From positions 62,001 to 126,000 of the forward strand of contig JAHQIW010003823.1 in NCBI GenBank assembly GCA_019055375.1: DNA of 64,000 bases, read 5' to 3'. This document shows positions 11,395 through 20,758 of this stretch, piece after piece. The number at the start of each line of letters is the position of its first letter. The stretch's first letter is position 1. Position numbers and translations under genes: made by a program. Origin of the DNA: Parelaphostrongylus tenuis (lineage: Eukaryota; Nematoda; Chromadorea; Rhabditida; Metastrongylidae). The notes beneath the pieces were generated by a model. That model was not told the DNA's origin and made no database searches. It worked only from the letters and a program-made list of their open reading frames with translations.

Positions 11395-12740
11395 CCAGAA
11401 CAGCAAGAAACCAAACAAAACCGACAAGAACAGCGACTTGTCACCCGAACTCTGCGGCTTGCCGGCTCGATCTGCGAAAACACGATTGGCAACTGTGCTC
11501 GAAGTGCTAAAGGGGGCGGGGAATTACATCTCGGTCAGGTTATTGCAGACGGAGCGCGCTTTTCAACACGTAAGCCAAAACATGGATCTCTTGGCACCGG
11601 GCTAGGTTGGGCAGGATTTGGGTTGGAAAGACTGCAGCAATTCGCATCGGCGATATGTTGTAGCGATCAGCTTAAAGCAAAGATCTATTGGACTATGAAA
11701 TTATCTGGATGGTCAGATATCAACGGGTTTGGCCATCTATCCTCCAGAAGGGTCAGGCAATCACTGATGATTCACGAGGCACATCGATCTGTACTACCCG
11801 CTCACTTAGTGACTTAACCTTCTCGAGACGGCAGTTGATCGATCGCACACCAACTCGTAAGAGGCGCGTGATTTCCCTTATTGATTTAGAATTACTCCTC
11901 TATTTGAAAAGTAATACCTCAGCTTTTTGTGCTACTCTGATACTCCATGATTTTCTCTAAGTGGTCATATGTTTTTCGTGCTTATATATAACTTTTCTGT
12001 ACGATAAAAACTTTGAGTGCGAAACCTAATCTTCTTTGTTCTCTTACGGTGTTCTGTGACAACCTTTCAAAGAACTAATTATAAGATCGAAATCCTCGAG
12101 ATGTGCGCTATCAAGTACTAAGAAGGTTTTGGCAAAAAAACCATATATAAGTCCCAGGCAGACTAATAAAGCAAACTGAGTGTGAAACATGATTTTATTC
12201 TCGCTGCTATAACAATAAAGTTTTAAAATAATAATAAAGTAATAAAAAGTAAATAAAATAAAATAAAGTAATAAAGTAATAAAAAGATCTTCAAAAATCA
12301 AACTTTTTTTTTGAATCGCAGAGAAACGAGCTTGCGAATTATCACCACAAGTGTCTACGAGAAAAGTTTTGTCAAACGAGAAAGGCCTCGAATCAGTCGT
12401 GTACCTCAGGAAGTACACGTCATTCTCAAAGGGCTAACCCCCCCTCCCCTTCCCCCCTTGAGCCTTCACTCTGCCATTAATCCTCCACATAATTTTCTGC
12501 CTAAGTCATTTTTGACGCCAGGATACAATGTGAAATATCACCAAAGAGTGATGAGATATGCGCAAAAACTTTGAAGCTGTAAAGGCTTTGAACCAGCGAC
12601 TATTCTTTTGGTAGTCACTACTTTCACCATTACATCAACGAAGCACACATTGGTATATCTCGCACATCGTATCCTGCCGTTGAAAAACAAACTTGGCAGG
12701 TAATAAAGTAAAAGACTGTGATTTCAACTACGGTTTTAGC
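11395..12740. other. Intergenic stretch with no recognised feature
   Basis: It contains an A/T-rich simple region near 12225-12310 (AATAAAGT/TAAAATA repeats). Open frames on both strands lack homology and splice context. Nothing else is supportable. Confidence 0.4.
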
Positions 12741-12741
12741 C

Positions 12742-12893
12742 TAACTCTTTCGGAACCGTGGGCCCGCGGCCTCTGCATCTCTGACTGGAAACTCTAGACG
12801 ATCTGCTCCATTTTCTCTGCATCTCTAACCTCCAGAGTGCTGTGTCTGTTTCAGATACGGAGGCAGTGTGCCCACGGTCCCGAAAGGGTTAAT
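12742..12893. mobile_element. Short palindromic MITE with TTAA-type ends
   Basis: The left end TAACTCTTTCGGAACCGTGG and the reverse complement of the right end, TTAACCCTTTCGGGACCGTG, match almost perfectly; the arms continue with GGCCTCTGCATC-like sequence. The ends fit a TTAA target followed by CCCTTT, reminiscent of piggyBac-type termini. Only about 150 bp long and non-coding. Confidence 0.65.
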
Positions 12894-12983
12894 CAATTGG
12901 ACACTAGGCCAACTTGTGCTCACTAGCTCAATCCCGTTGGCGGATGATCGCTGGCGGCCTTCGAATAGGTTGAAACACGACTG

Positions 12984-13030
12984 AGAGAGAGAGGGAGGGA
13001 GGGAAGTGAGAGAGAGAGAGAGAGAGAGGC
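12984..13030. repeat. GA-rich microsatellite
   Basis: Runs of GAGAGA and GGGAGGGAGGGA followed by AGAGAGAGAGAGAGAG. Simple sequence only. Confidence 0.8.
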
Positions 13031-13439
13031 GGGACTACGGCCTCGGTGTTGCAGTGGATAATACATAGACCCCGGATAGGTTAGGCAAAGGTTCGAGGCT
13101 GTCTCACGATCCCGATTTTGCTCATATCTCAACGGTCTTGTGGTTATTCCAATGTTAATTCTTTCAAATTTGTTCACTACATGCACATTTTATAAGTCTT
13201 TCAGACGCTGCGTACTTATATTAAATAGAGGAAAAATTGTACAATCTCTGAATAGAAGGCGTCGGCTCCGGATAATGGGTCCCTAGGACGAACCTCCCTC
13301 GTTTTATCTTCGGATTTCACCCACAAAGATAATTCCTGTTGCGCAAGAGGTGACAGTCGTGACTTGTTGTTCGATGGTAAAAACAACTTTGTTAGTACTA
13401 GGGAATCTGTTACGTAACCGCTTCTAGCGGTGGTATGAT

Positions 13440-13620
13440 AATATAAATATACCCATCAATTTAGAGTGATTTGCAAAACTTTAGCGTCATGCGGAAGTGG
13501 AACACACATCTCACTCTATCCGGGAGCGCGTACTCTAACCCGTTGCCTATTCACGCCCATCTTACCTCTACGCTTTGTTAGTACCATAGTAAACCGACGC
13601 TCTTTTGACCCTAGCATGAC
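13440..13620 (-). repeat. tRNA-like repeat module (minus half)
   Basis: Same family as the arms at 57.4 kb: the outer tail complement GATTTGCAAAACTTTAGCGT, a degenerate box B complement, CGCGTACTCTAACCCGTTGC as the box A complement. I see no convincing partner arm. Confidence 0.5.
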
Positions 13621-14134
13621 AAATCAGTTCGTATTCTCTCTATAGTCAGCTGGGATGACGTTGTTGGTAAATAATTATTCGGCTAACTTTTCGATCTCTT
13701 CGTCTTTGAAGCCGCATTGGTCCTAGTCGCTGGCCCACAGTCTCTTAATCTGCTAACCCTGTGTTAATAATCCTACCCAGTGTAATCATCGATGCAATAA
13801 TCCCTTGAACCATATCCTTCTATGACACTTTTAACACATTGGCGAACAGATTTGGCCGTATGCATTGATTTCAATGCATTTTCTGCAGCCGTCCGCCTTG
13901 CCAAAGTTTTTGTTCTGCTTTCTGTTGGCGAATCAATAGCATGTTGTGACATAGGTGTGGCCCATGAGAACCTGTTCTGCCCACATAATAATATACAAAG
14001 GGCATTTTCGTAGTAAGAGTTGCCCCGTCAACACCAAGGTCAGGAGATGGTGTGATCGATCTTTCAATAGAAGATGTTCTAAGACAATCCGCCACGTTCT
14101 CATCATTATTCTTCTATACAGCAGTGTATTTAGA

Positions 14135-14420
14135 GAGCGTCGCGGCTGAGTGGTTGTGTTGTGATGTTGGTCACGGCGCGCGTGGAGGCGAGCTCCACCC
14201 TCGCCCCGTTCCCCCCACTTCTCTCAGGCAATCATCAAGAACGCCCTATGGAATGCCACAGCAAGGCTACCCTCGAGACTGCAAGGGGACTCGCTCAACC
14301 AATATTCCTCGCCGTTCAAGAAGACGAAAAAACAAAGTGAATGCTAGAAGTACTGGGATCTGCACAGTGAAAAAAGCACTGTGATGACGGATCAAATAAA
14401 GTACTAAAGTGCTAAAAGTA
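14135..14420 (+). mobile_element. tRNA-Ser/Leu-like SINE, family S2 (plus)
   Basis: The head CGCGGCTGAGTGGTTGTGTT resembles the type II tRNA start GGCCGAGTGGTTAA. It is followed by GCGCGTGGAGGCGAGCTCCA, then a body with GGCTACCCTCGAGACTGCAA, AGAAGACGAAAA and CTAGAAGTACTGGGATCTG, ending in CACAGTGAAAAAAGCACTGT and AAATAAAGT-type repeats. Related copies: 21052, 21330 (minus), 30700, 38290 and 63890. Confidence 0.65.
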
Positions 14421-14626
14421 GTGCATTCATAGGAGCGTTATAGGTCCACAACGTTGTCATGTAGGTGTAGAAAGAGGATATTTATAAAAGTGCTAAATAA
14501 AATGTAAAAACGCATTTTAGAAGTTGATCACATCGAGTTGAACGGTATGGATTTTTTTTTCCCTTGTCCTTTTCTGTGATTAAAACTTGCACGAGGATCG
14601 TACCTCTTTTTTTTTCAAAATTTGAT

Positions 14627-14662
14627 GGCTAACATTTTGGCTACCTGGCCTTCGTCAGAGCC
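14627..14662 (-). ncRNA. Decayed hammerhead ribozyme (left arm)
   Basis: Minus-strand reading: GGCT, then CTGACGA, stem II AGGCCAGGTAGCC, then AAAATGTT where the core expects GAAA, then AGCC, which would close stem I with GGCT. The core GAAA is mutated, so activity is unlikely. The paired copy at 15404 has a different core change, consistent with independent decay of an intact ancestor. Confidence 0.5.
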
Positions 14663-14681
14663 TAGACACACATATTATACC

Positions 14682-14728
<47 letters not shown>

Positions 14729-14734
14729 ATATAT

Positions 14735-15036
14735 GAGCGCATGTGGCGCAGGGGTTAGAGGTGCCCTGCGTCGCGTACGAGGTCAATGGTTCGATCTCGC
14801 GCTCATGGCTCACCAAGCCATCCATCCCTCCGGGGTCGGTAAACTGGTACCAGACAGGTCTCAGATTTGTCTGGGAGGATAAGCAGCACTGACTCGGTTC
14901 AACGGGAGGCCTCCGCGAGTCATTGTAAAGGCCAGATATGCATTCAATAACCTCAAACGAAGTTAAAAATTAAAGTCGAATGCATGGCGCATCCCTCAGG
15001 GATTGATCAACGCCGAGAGCTTTATCCTTTATCCTT
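14735..15036 (+). mobile_element. tRNA-derived SINE, family S1 (plus), well preserved
   Basis: Head GCATGTGGCGCAGGGGTTAG (box A), GGTTCGATCTCGCGCTC (box B), CTCACCAAGCCATCC, TGGTACCAGACAGGTCTC, GTCTGGGAGGATAAGCAGCA, then GGCCAGATATGCATTC, GAATGCATGGCGCATCCCTC and the 3' end GAGAGCTTTATCCTTTATCC in short tandem repeats. It is flanked by (TA)n microsatellites on both sides. This is the best reference copy for the family. Confidence 0.85.
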
Positions 15037-15403
15037 TATATATATATACATATATATATATATACATATATATATATGTATGTATGATTACTCGCTAATA
15101 GTTCGTATGCATCAAGAATCCAATATAGAACAGTTTAACAGTCTAATCATTTTGAATTCCCCTCTCCCCCCTTATTTATACTTATATTGGAGAGGTCACC
15201 GGTCTTTTGTGGCACACTCTGAAAAATGAGTGGAAAAAACGTTTCTCAAAGTGTGTCAGATAAGACCGGTGACCTCTCCCATTTGAGTATAATTAAGGTA
15301 GGGTTTTTTTTAGATGACTAGATTGTTAGATTGTTATCTGTGGATTCTTGATGCATGCGAAATATTAACCGAGTAATCAGGTATGCTATGATATATGCGT
15401 CTA

Positions 15404-15439
15404 GGCTCTGACGAAGGCTCGGTAGCTGAGACGTTAGCC
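15404..15439 (+). ncRNA. Decayed hammerhead ribozyme (right arm)
   Basis: Plus strand: GGCT (stem I), CTGACGA core, stem II AGGCTCGGTAGCT, GAGACGTT in place of GAAACGTT, then AGCC closing stem I. One core substitution (GAAA to GAGA). Topology is type I, with a minimal stem III as in several metazoan hammerheads. Confidence 0.55.
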
Positions 15440-15751
15440 ATCAAATTTTGAAAAAAAAAAACCAAACTCGTGGAAGTTGTAATTGCAGAAAAGTATAATT
15501 CGTAAGAAATTTTACATTTCCTTATTCATGCCGATTTTTGGAGAGAATTGGACTTTGAAGTTATTTACAGCTACAGTTGTGATCTTGAAGAGAAAGTCGA
15601 TCAAGCGGTTCATATTAGGTCGGAAAGAAAATTTCTATCGCTGGGATGGGAATGTCGTTCTTTAGCATGACTCGTGTGTGATTTTCATATCATTTGAAAG
15701 GTCTACTTCTTGCGCATCTACTGATATATAATTTGTCTATATTTGCTGCAG

Positions 15752-16120
15752 AATGGAATTGTCCAGGGAACAAAAACGTTTGTTAGTCGAAAGCGCGTTT
15801 TATTTCAGTAAGACAACGCAAAACCACACAGAGCTCGAAAAGATCAAGGCAAAGTTTGAGGAATTGAACGGAGTTGAGATTCTACCGCCTCCACCTATAG
15901 TCCGGACGTTGCTCCATCTGATTACGACCTTTTCCGATCAATGCAACCCTTTCTGGAAGGTCACCTATCTGAATCTTTCGATGAAGTTGAAGAAGCATGT
16001 AAAGATTTCTTTGATTCGGAGCCGAACGATTGGTACTTCGATCAGATCCGAAACCTGGCGGATCGATGGAAAAAGTGGTGAATAACGATGGCCTGGATTT
16101 TGAAGAATAGTTGTGGTTGT
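15752..16120 (+). pseudogene. Mariner-type transposase deletion relic
   Basis: An N-terminal-like piece starting MELSREQKRLLVESAFYFS is joined to a C-terminal piece with YSPDVAPSDYDLFRSMQPF (the block containing the last catalytic Asp of mariner transposases), then FFDSEPNDWYFDQI and LADRWKKW. A frameshift precedes the second block and another precedes NNDGLDFEE and the stop. The middle of the transposase, including the first two catalytic Asp residues, is missing. It is an internally deleted, inactive mariner copy. Confidence 0.75.
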
Positions 16121-17075
16121 TCGTTGTCTGAATATATGCATAAGGTTTGAATGTTTTATCAAACGATGGAAGCTTTCCTTCCAACTTAGTAATTGCTCAG
16201 CAAAGTCTCCACGCGCCCCGATGCTCTACCTTGTCTTCAGCCATCAGTATGCAATTAGATTAGAAATCATTGTTGTTTTTAGATGGTACAAAAGCCAAAA
16301 TTCTCACAGTTCAGTGACAATTCGATGTGCCAGTAATTAGCAGTCGCGGTGTCCTATTGACTCGTGTTTGAGTTTTTTTTTTTTCATCAAATACAAGTGG
16401 TAGAAGTGTTTCTGAGGCATTAAAGGTTGCACATGAAAATACAGAGGATACGTAGAATACGCGAAGGGCGCAAAATGCTTAAAGAAAATTTGAAAACCGA
16501 ATGTTAAGTCAAAAAACGCAGAAAATTTTGGCAGCAATGCATTGAATACAACACCAAGGGCGGCCAACAAGAAAGAACATCCTGAAATGGTGCTTACTAT
16601 TGTTTTCAGGCCCATTTGAAGTCAAGTTATTCCACAATATTTTTAAACTAACTTTTTTGAGCCGTGCTTGAAAATTCAATATAGGCTTGCAGAATGTTTA
16701 AACCTTTCAGTGGTCTGGTATGGCATCTTTAGTCGTAGACGTACGTTACGCCCTTCTCGCTGAAATTTTTTGTCTCTCATCTTCGATCATAGCAGTTATA
16801 GCGAGCTTCATTGACTGGAGTAAAAACCTATATCGACTATTTATTGCGTAAGAGTAAAATTTAATTCCACATACAATTCGGCTGTTTGTCCCAACTATTC
16901 TTGGGAATCATCGCCGAAGAACTACCACTCTACGTCAAGTGAAATGATCACTCAATGTTGCGTTCGTTCGGAGTGATAGAATGTCGATTGCTTGACTCAA
17001 GGCTGTTCTTAAGACCGACTATCTATTAACGTCGGCATGCTTCATAGAGTCCTTATTTTCTTCTCGCCAGACACT
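16120..17075. other. Intergenic stretch with no recognised feature
   Basis: Neither strand shows exon-like segments with family similarity, and I found no matching repeat in the window. Confidence 0.35.
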
Positions 17076-17079
17076 ATGT

Positions 17080-17315
17080 GTTATAATAATCCTTATTCAA
17101 ACAGCTGATGTTTCGCCAGTCTCGCCTACTTCAGAGTTTGGAAAGACTGATGCGATTGAAATCTGGTTTTGGGGAATTTTTCCGAAAGAGTAATGGAGGT
17201 GTTCGAATGGCTGCATTGTGAGCAACTCGACCTTTTGAAGCTCTGGAGAAGGCTAAACTGCCGAAACGTCAGCTGTTTAAATAAAGATTGTCATAACACC
17301 TTTGTTTGCCTTAAG
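17080..17315. mobile_element. Small palindromic element with two decayed hammerhead motifs
   Basis: TTATTCAAACAGCTGATGTT (17094) is mirrored by AACGTCAGCTGTTTAAATAA (17265), and TGTTATAATAATCC by GATTGTCATAACACC. Each arm contains a hammerhead-like core pointing outwards: left, minus, 17103-17135; right, plus, 17239-17274. Confidence 0.6.
17239..17274 (+). ncRNA. Hammerhead-like motif (diverged core)
   Basis: AGCT (stem I), CTGGAGA where CTGANGA is expected, stem II AGGC with loop and GCC, then GAAACGTC and AGCT, closing stem I. The mirror copy on the minus strand (17103-17135) reads CTGAAGT then GCGAAACATC. Each copy has one changed core residue, so neither is expected to be fully active. 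The shared GAAAC core and stem I pairing argue for common hammerhead ancestry. Confidence 0.45.
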
Positions 17316-17929
17316 AAAAAAATAAGGAACTACTTAGTGCTGTTATCGTCCATCTTTAACAATTTCATTAATACTTCAGCGATAATCTAAAGCGTACGAT
17401 CGTTATATGTACCACTAAATTGAAAAGGTCGAGTGCCCAACAGGCAGTGGAGCCATGTAGTCCGCTTCAGTCGATCGTTTTCTGGGCTGCTACACTCACC
17501 GAGAAAGCATTCTCAGAAATCGGGAACAGTATTAAAATCATCTTTTTTCAAGCCGTCGAAAATGATCGATAAAAGTCCAGCGAATAACCTTTGCCCATCG
17601 AAAAAACCCTCTATAAAACGTGTTTTAAAAGGTCTATACCGTCCCCAATAGGTTAAACGCTCAATGTTGGTAATCTAACTGTCTACAGTAATAGCTGAAG
17701 CCTGCATAAAGCACGATGCCAAGTCTATTCTGCACTGAAATTGTTGTCAACCGAAAGAGGTGCCCCCTGAAAACAAAGTCCCAAATTTGGAGTAGCCTGT
17801 TCGTGAGGTTTAAAATGGGCTAACACTGCTGTTAACTCCAGTGTAATTTTTTTCTTTACTATTTCTTACAACTGCACTTCACACATAGTGCAGAACCTGG
17901 CTTTGCTTTCATTTATTTACGCAACTGGC

Positions 17930-18210
17930 ATCTATCATTCACAGATGTCCTCGTATTATCCTGTGGGTTTAGCTCTTACTGAAGATTTTGTCTTCTTCAT
18001 GAATATCGTGGATTAGTGGTCGAACTGGCTCTCCATGATATCCTGAAATAGGCTTGACTCGAGCTTTCATGGGTGTCCATTGTAAATATTCGCCGATCTT
18101 TGTGGATTCGAAAAGCCTCCAGGCAAATCGGAATTTACTCCACCGACCTCTGAGAGATGAAAGGCCGTAGTCGGGGTCAGATTATCAACCGTTCTTAAGG
18201 TTTCCTCGAA
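17930..18210 (-). mobile_element. Diverged tRNA-derived SINE, family S3 (minus)
   Basis: The segment ATTTTGTCTTCTTCATGAAT followed by ATCGTGGATTAGTGGTCGAA matches the body of copies at 19.4, 27.7, 47.8, 55.2 and 59.3 kb, which end on the minus strand in a tRNA-like head. The head is poorly preserved here. Confidence 0.4.
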
Positions 18211-18387
18211 AATTCAGATTTTGAAGTTATGTAATTTTAACTATCAGAGAGCTATTCTCTTCTTTCCCCCTCCATCCCTATCGGTGTTATTTGTGCCATC
18301 TACTTTTTGCCCGTTTTATCTCCAGCCGTGCACGGATCTTCACTGGCTAATTCCGAGTAGATTCATCACCATGTCAATGCCAGGAGG

Positions 18388-18565
18388 TTAACCCTTACAG
18401 GACCATGGACACACTCCTTGTGCGTCTAACGCCCCAGCGTGTTGCGTCGAACAATGGAACGAGTGGTGTCTAACAATGGCGTCTACCCCAGCGTGCCATT
18501 GTTAGACGCAACACAGGGGTGGTTAGACACGCAGAGGTTTGGGTTCATGGTGCCATAAGTGTTAA
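18388..18565. mobile_element. Short palindromic MITE bounded by TTAA
   Basis: TTAACCCTTACAGGACCATG on the left faces TTAACACTTATGGCACCATG (reverse complement of the right end). Internal GTTAGACGCAACACAGG and GTGCGTCTAACGCC segments pair with each other. Related to the elements at 12742 and 42413. Confidence 0.65.
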
Positions 18566-19194
18566 TAGTGGTCCAAATCGGAATTGTGCTTATCCAGACT
18601 GAAAGGCGAATTGGTGATGGAGTTCTGTTCATGTGATACCAGGTCCACATATTCACCACAGCTGGACATTTCTGCGTGTATAGAATTGTCTCGTCGATGT
18701 TAATTCAATCGATTGACTTCTGCGGGCCCAAAACTGGGCGGCGAACGAATCCACCTTTTCTGCACCGGGTAGTCGGCGAGTACCGCACTACTTCTCGTTG
18801 CAAGACCACATGAATCAGTCCAAAACTTAGCTGCCGGTCTTGCAACGAAAACTAGTACTGTTGTCGGTGACTAATCGAGGCAGAGGAGGTGGAGTCGTTC
18901 CCGCGCCCGCGGCAGTTAATCGGTTAACGAGAAGCTTGCAACAAATACTTGGAGTGTCAGAGTCGTGTGAAGTTCCGATACCTTGAATAAAGTCGGTCCT
19001 ATGCGTTCGAGGTTATTAGATGCATATTTGGCCTGAAAAACTGCAAACCTCGGACGAGAGCTGAACCGGACCCTCACTCTTTCCAGATTCACGTGATAAT
19101 CACTGCACTACCGGAAAATAGACCAACGTTCTGACGGTTTGCTGATGACATCTCCGATATCTTGTATTGCAGGAGGTGTGGTAACACAATAGGG

Positions 19195-19290
19195 CGTCGG
19201 TAGTGCAGTGGTTAGCACGCGCACCAGGAAAGACTGAGGCGAGGGTACAACTCCTGCCCGAGGTTTGCAGTTTTGCATAGCACGTCTAAT
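19195..19290 (+). repeat. tRNA-like repeat module (plus half)
   Basis: GTCGGTAGTGCAGTGGTTAG resembles box A, GAGGGTACAACTCCTGCCC a degraded box B, followed by the family tail GTTTTGCATAGCACG. A related module is at 13440-13620. Confidence 0.5.
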
Positions 19291-19384
19291 GATCATCCAT
19301 GTGGACTCGGTTACACTTCAATTTATTTCAAATGTAATGGTTTTGAGAAATATCAGACCGGATCTTTTCTTATTTAATTCTTTA

Positions 19385-19645
19385 TCTCAATTTCAAAGGT
19401 CTTTGAAGATTTTGCGAGTTGCTTCGGCTGCTGCTTGAAGAATTTCGTCGTCTTTATGAATATCGCAGAATGCTGGTCGAGAAAATCTCTTTGTAATCTC
19501 GGAGATAGCCGATGTAGGGGGTTTCCCAAGGCGTTCTTTGATTGACCACAATAGTGTGTAGTGGAAGGGATCGAACCAGGACCACTTATATCGCTTTGCT
19601 TTGTGGTTCACCGCGTCTTTAACCACTACGCCATCCCATCCACAC
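19385..19645 (-). mobile_element. tRNA-derived SINE, family S3 (minus)
   Basis: Read on the minus strand: GATGGCGTAGTGGTTAAAGA (box A), CCTGGTTCGATCCC (box B), then CACTACACACTATTGTGG and the body with AGCATTCTGCGATATTCATA and AAGCAGCAGCCGAAGCAAC. Best reference copy of this family in the window. Confidence 0.7.
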
Positions 19646-19984
19646 TTTTTTTGTTGCACTATTTGCAAAATGACGGAAATTTGCGTACTTTTTGTAACTG
19701 CAACCGTTTTGGTGTAAGCTATGATGCCAGATTCCACCTCTACACTCGGTTGTTTCTCATTTCGATTTTTGCATTTATTCCAATAGAAAGCGCGTATGGC
19801 GCAGTGGTTAGAGGGTGCCCTGCGATACACACGTCCATAGTTCGATTCTCCTTTGTCCTTTGATTTCCAGTGGAAAGACTTTCTTTACAATCCAGTGGAA
19901 AAGTAGAGTTGTAAACTCGTAACTCTCATTGTATGTGTCACTCCACTGTTTAAATTCGTTCTTCTGAAGTTACACCCTGGTCTT

Positions 19985-20735
19985 TTCCATCTGGCATAAG
20001 AGATATTCAAGCCTATCCCCTACGCTGCTAAAGAAGTTTTCATTAAGAGTTAATAGTCATTCAAAAGCTTAAATCTCAAGCTAGCGCTATACATGGTCGG
20101 GTTTTTTTGAAAGACCCTTTCATAATGCTGAAAAGCTTAAAAGAAAAAGCAAAGAATTTTGTTTCACACGCGCATTTTCTCACCGAACAGAGCTCTTTCT
20201 CTAAAGTACTCGTTATCATTCGATAGAGTATAATTTACCGATTCTAACGATGTGCTTATATCTTGAAAAAAAAACCTTTTGTCTGCAACGCAGCAGGGAA
20301 AATAAGATTGATTCACCAAGGTGGTTTTTGGCCAATTCACGTGCAGCGGGGTGTGGGCAGGGTGGGTCGGCGGCAACATCGATTGATGGTGCCTAAGTGA
20401 GGCACTTCATTAGCAACTGTTTTTCCGCTTCGAAGAGGAAACTCCGTATTAAACGTCTGACTTTGACACAAGAAGATTTTCTCTACGCGTTCATGTGCAT
20501 TTCATGCTTTCAGCGAAGTAGTAGTTGAAGTGAGACGTGATTTTATTTTTAATTTTTCATCGTAATAGAAGGGTCTTTCCAAAAAGCCGACCATGTAAAG
20601 CGCTAGTTTGAGAATTAAACTTTCGAGTCATTACTAATACTCTCTATGAAAACTTCTTGTCCAGCGTAGGTGATAGGCTTGAAAATCTGTTCTACTGAGC
20701 GGAAATGAACCCGTTTTTATTGCTTGATTTTGTAG
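19985..20735. mobile_element. MITE-like element, family T1 copy 2, directly upstream of HBS1
   Basis: Left CTTAAATCTCAAGCTAGCGC and right GCGCTAGTTTGAGAATTAAA are inverted; TACATGGTCGGGTTTTTTTG and CAAAAAGCCGACCATGTAAA-type sequences pair as well. The right end lies only ~25 bp before the HBS1 start codon, so the gene's promoter or 5' UTR probably falls inside or against this insertion. Confidence 0.65.
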
Positions 20736-20758
20736 TATTTCCGTAGCCTCGGGAGATA

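Larger units (their letters stand above)
14577..15490. mobile_element. Long palindromic element with decayed hammerhead motifs at both ends and a nested SINE
   Basis: Left sequence TTTTTCAAAATTTGATGGCT followed by GGCCTTCGTCAGAGCCTAGA returns in reverse complement near 15390-15485. Further inside, CGTATGCATCAAGAATCC (15101) pairs with GGATTCTTGATGCATGCG (about 15342), and GGAGAGGTCACCGGTCT (15190) pairs with AGACCGGTGACCTCTCC (15264). The arms are interrupted on the left by (TA)n tracts and a family S1 SINE (14735-15036), a later insertion. Both ends contain a hammerhead-like core facing outwards from the centre. Confidence 0.75.

Noticed and set aside
11076..11492. 138-codon Cys-rich frame on the minus strand
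   Set aside because: Produced by the 39-bp minisatellite; no splice or start context and no homology recognised.
14052..14384. 110-codon frame on the plus strand
   Set aside because: It overlaps the S2 SINE and translates repeat sequence.
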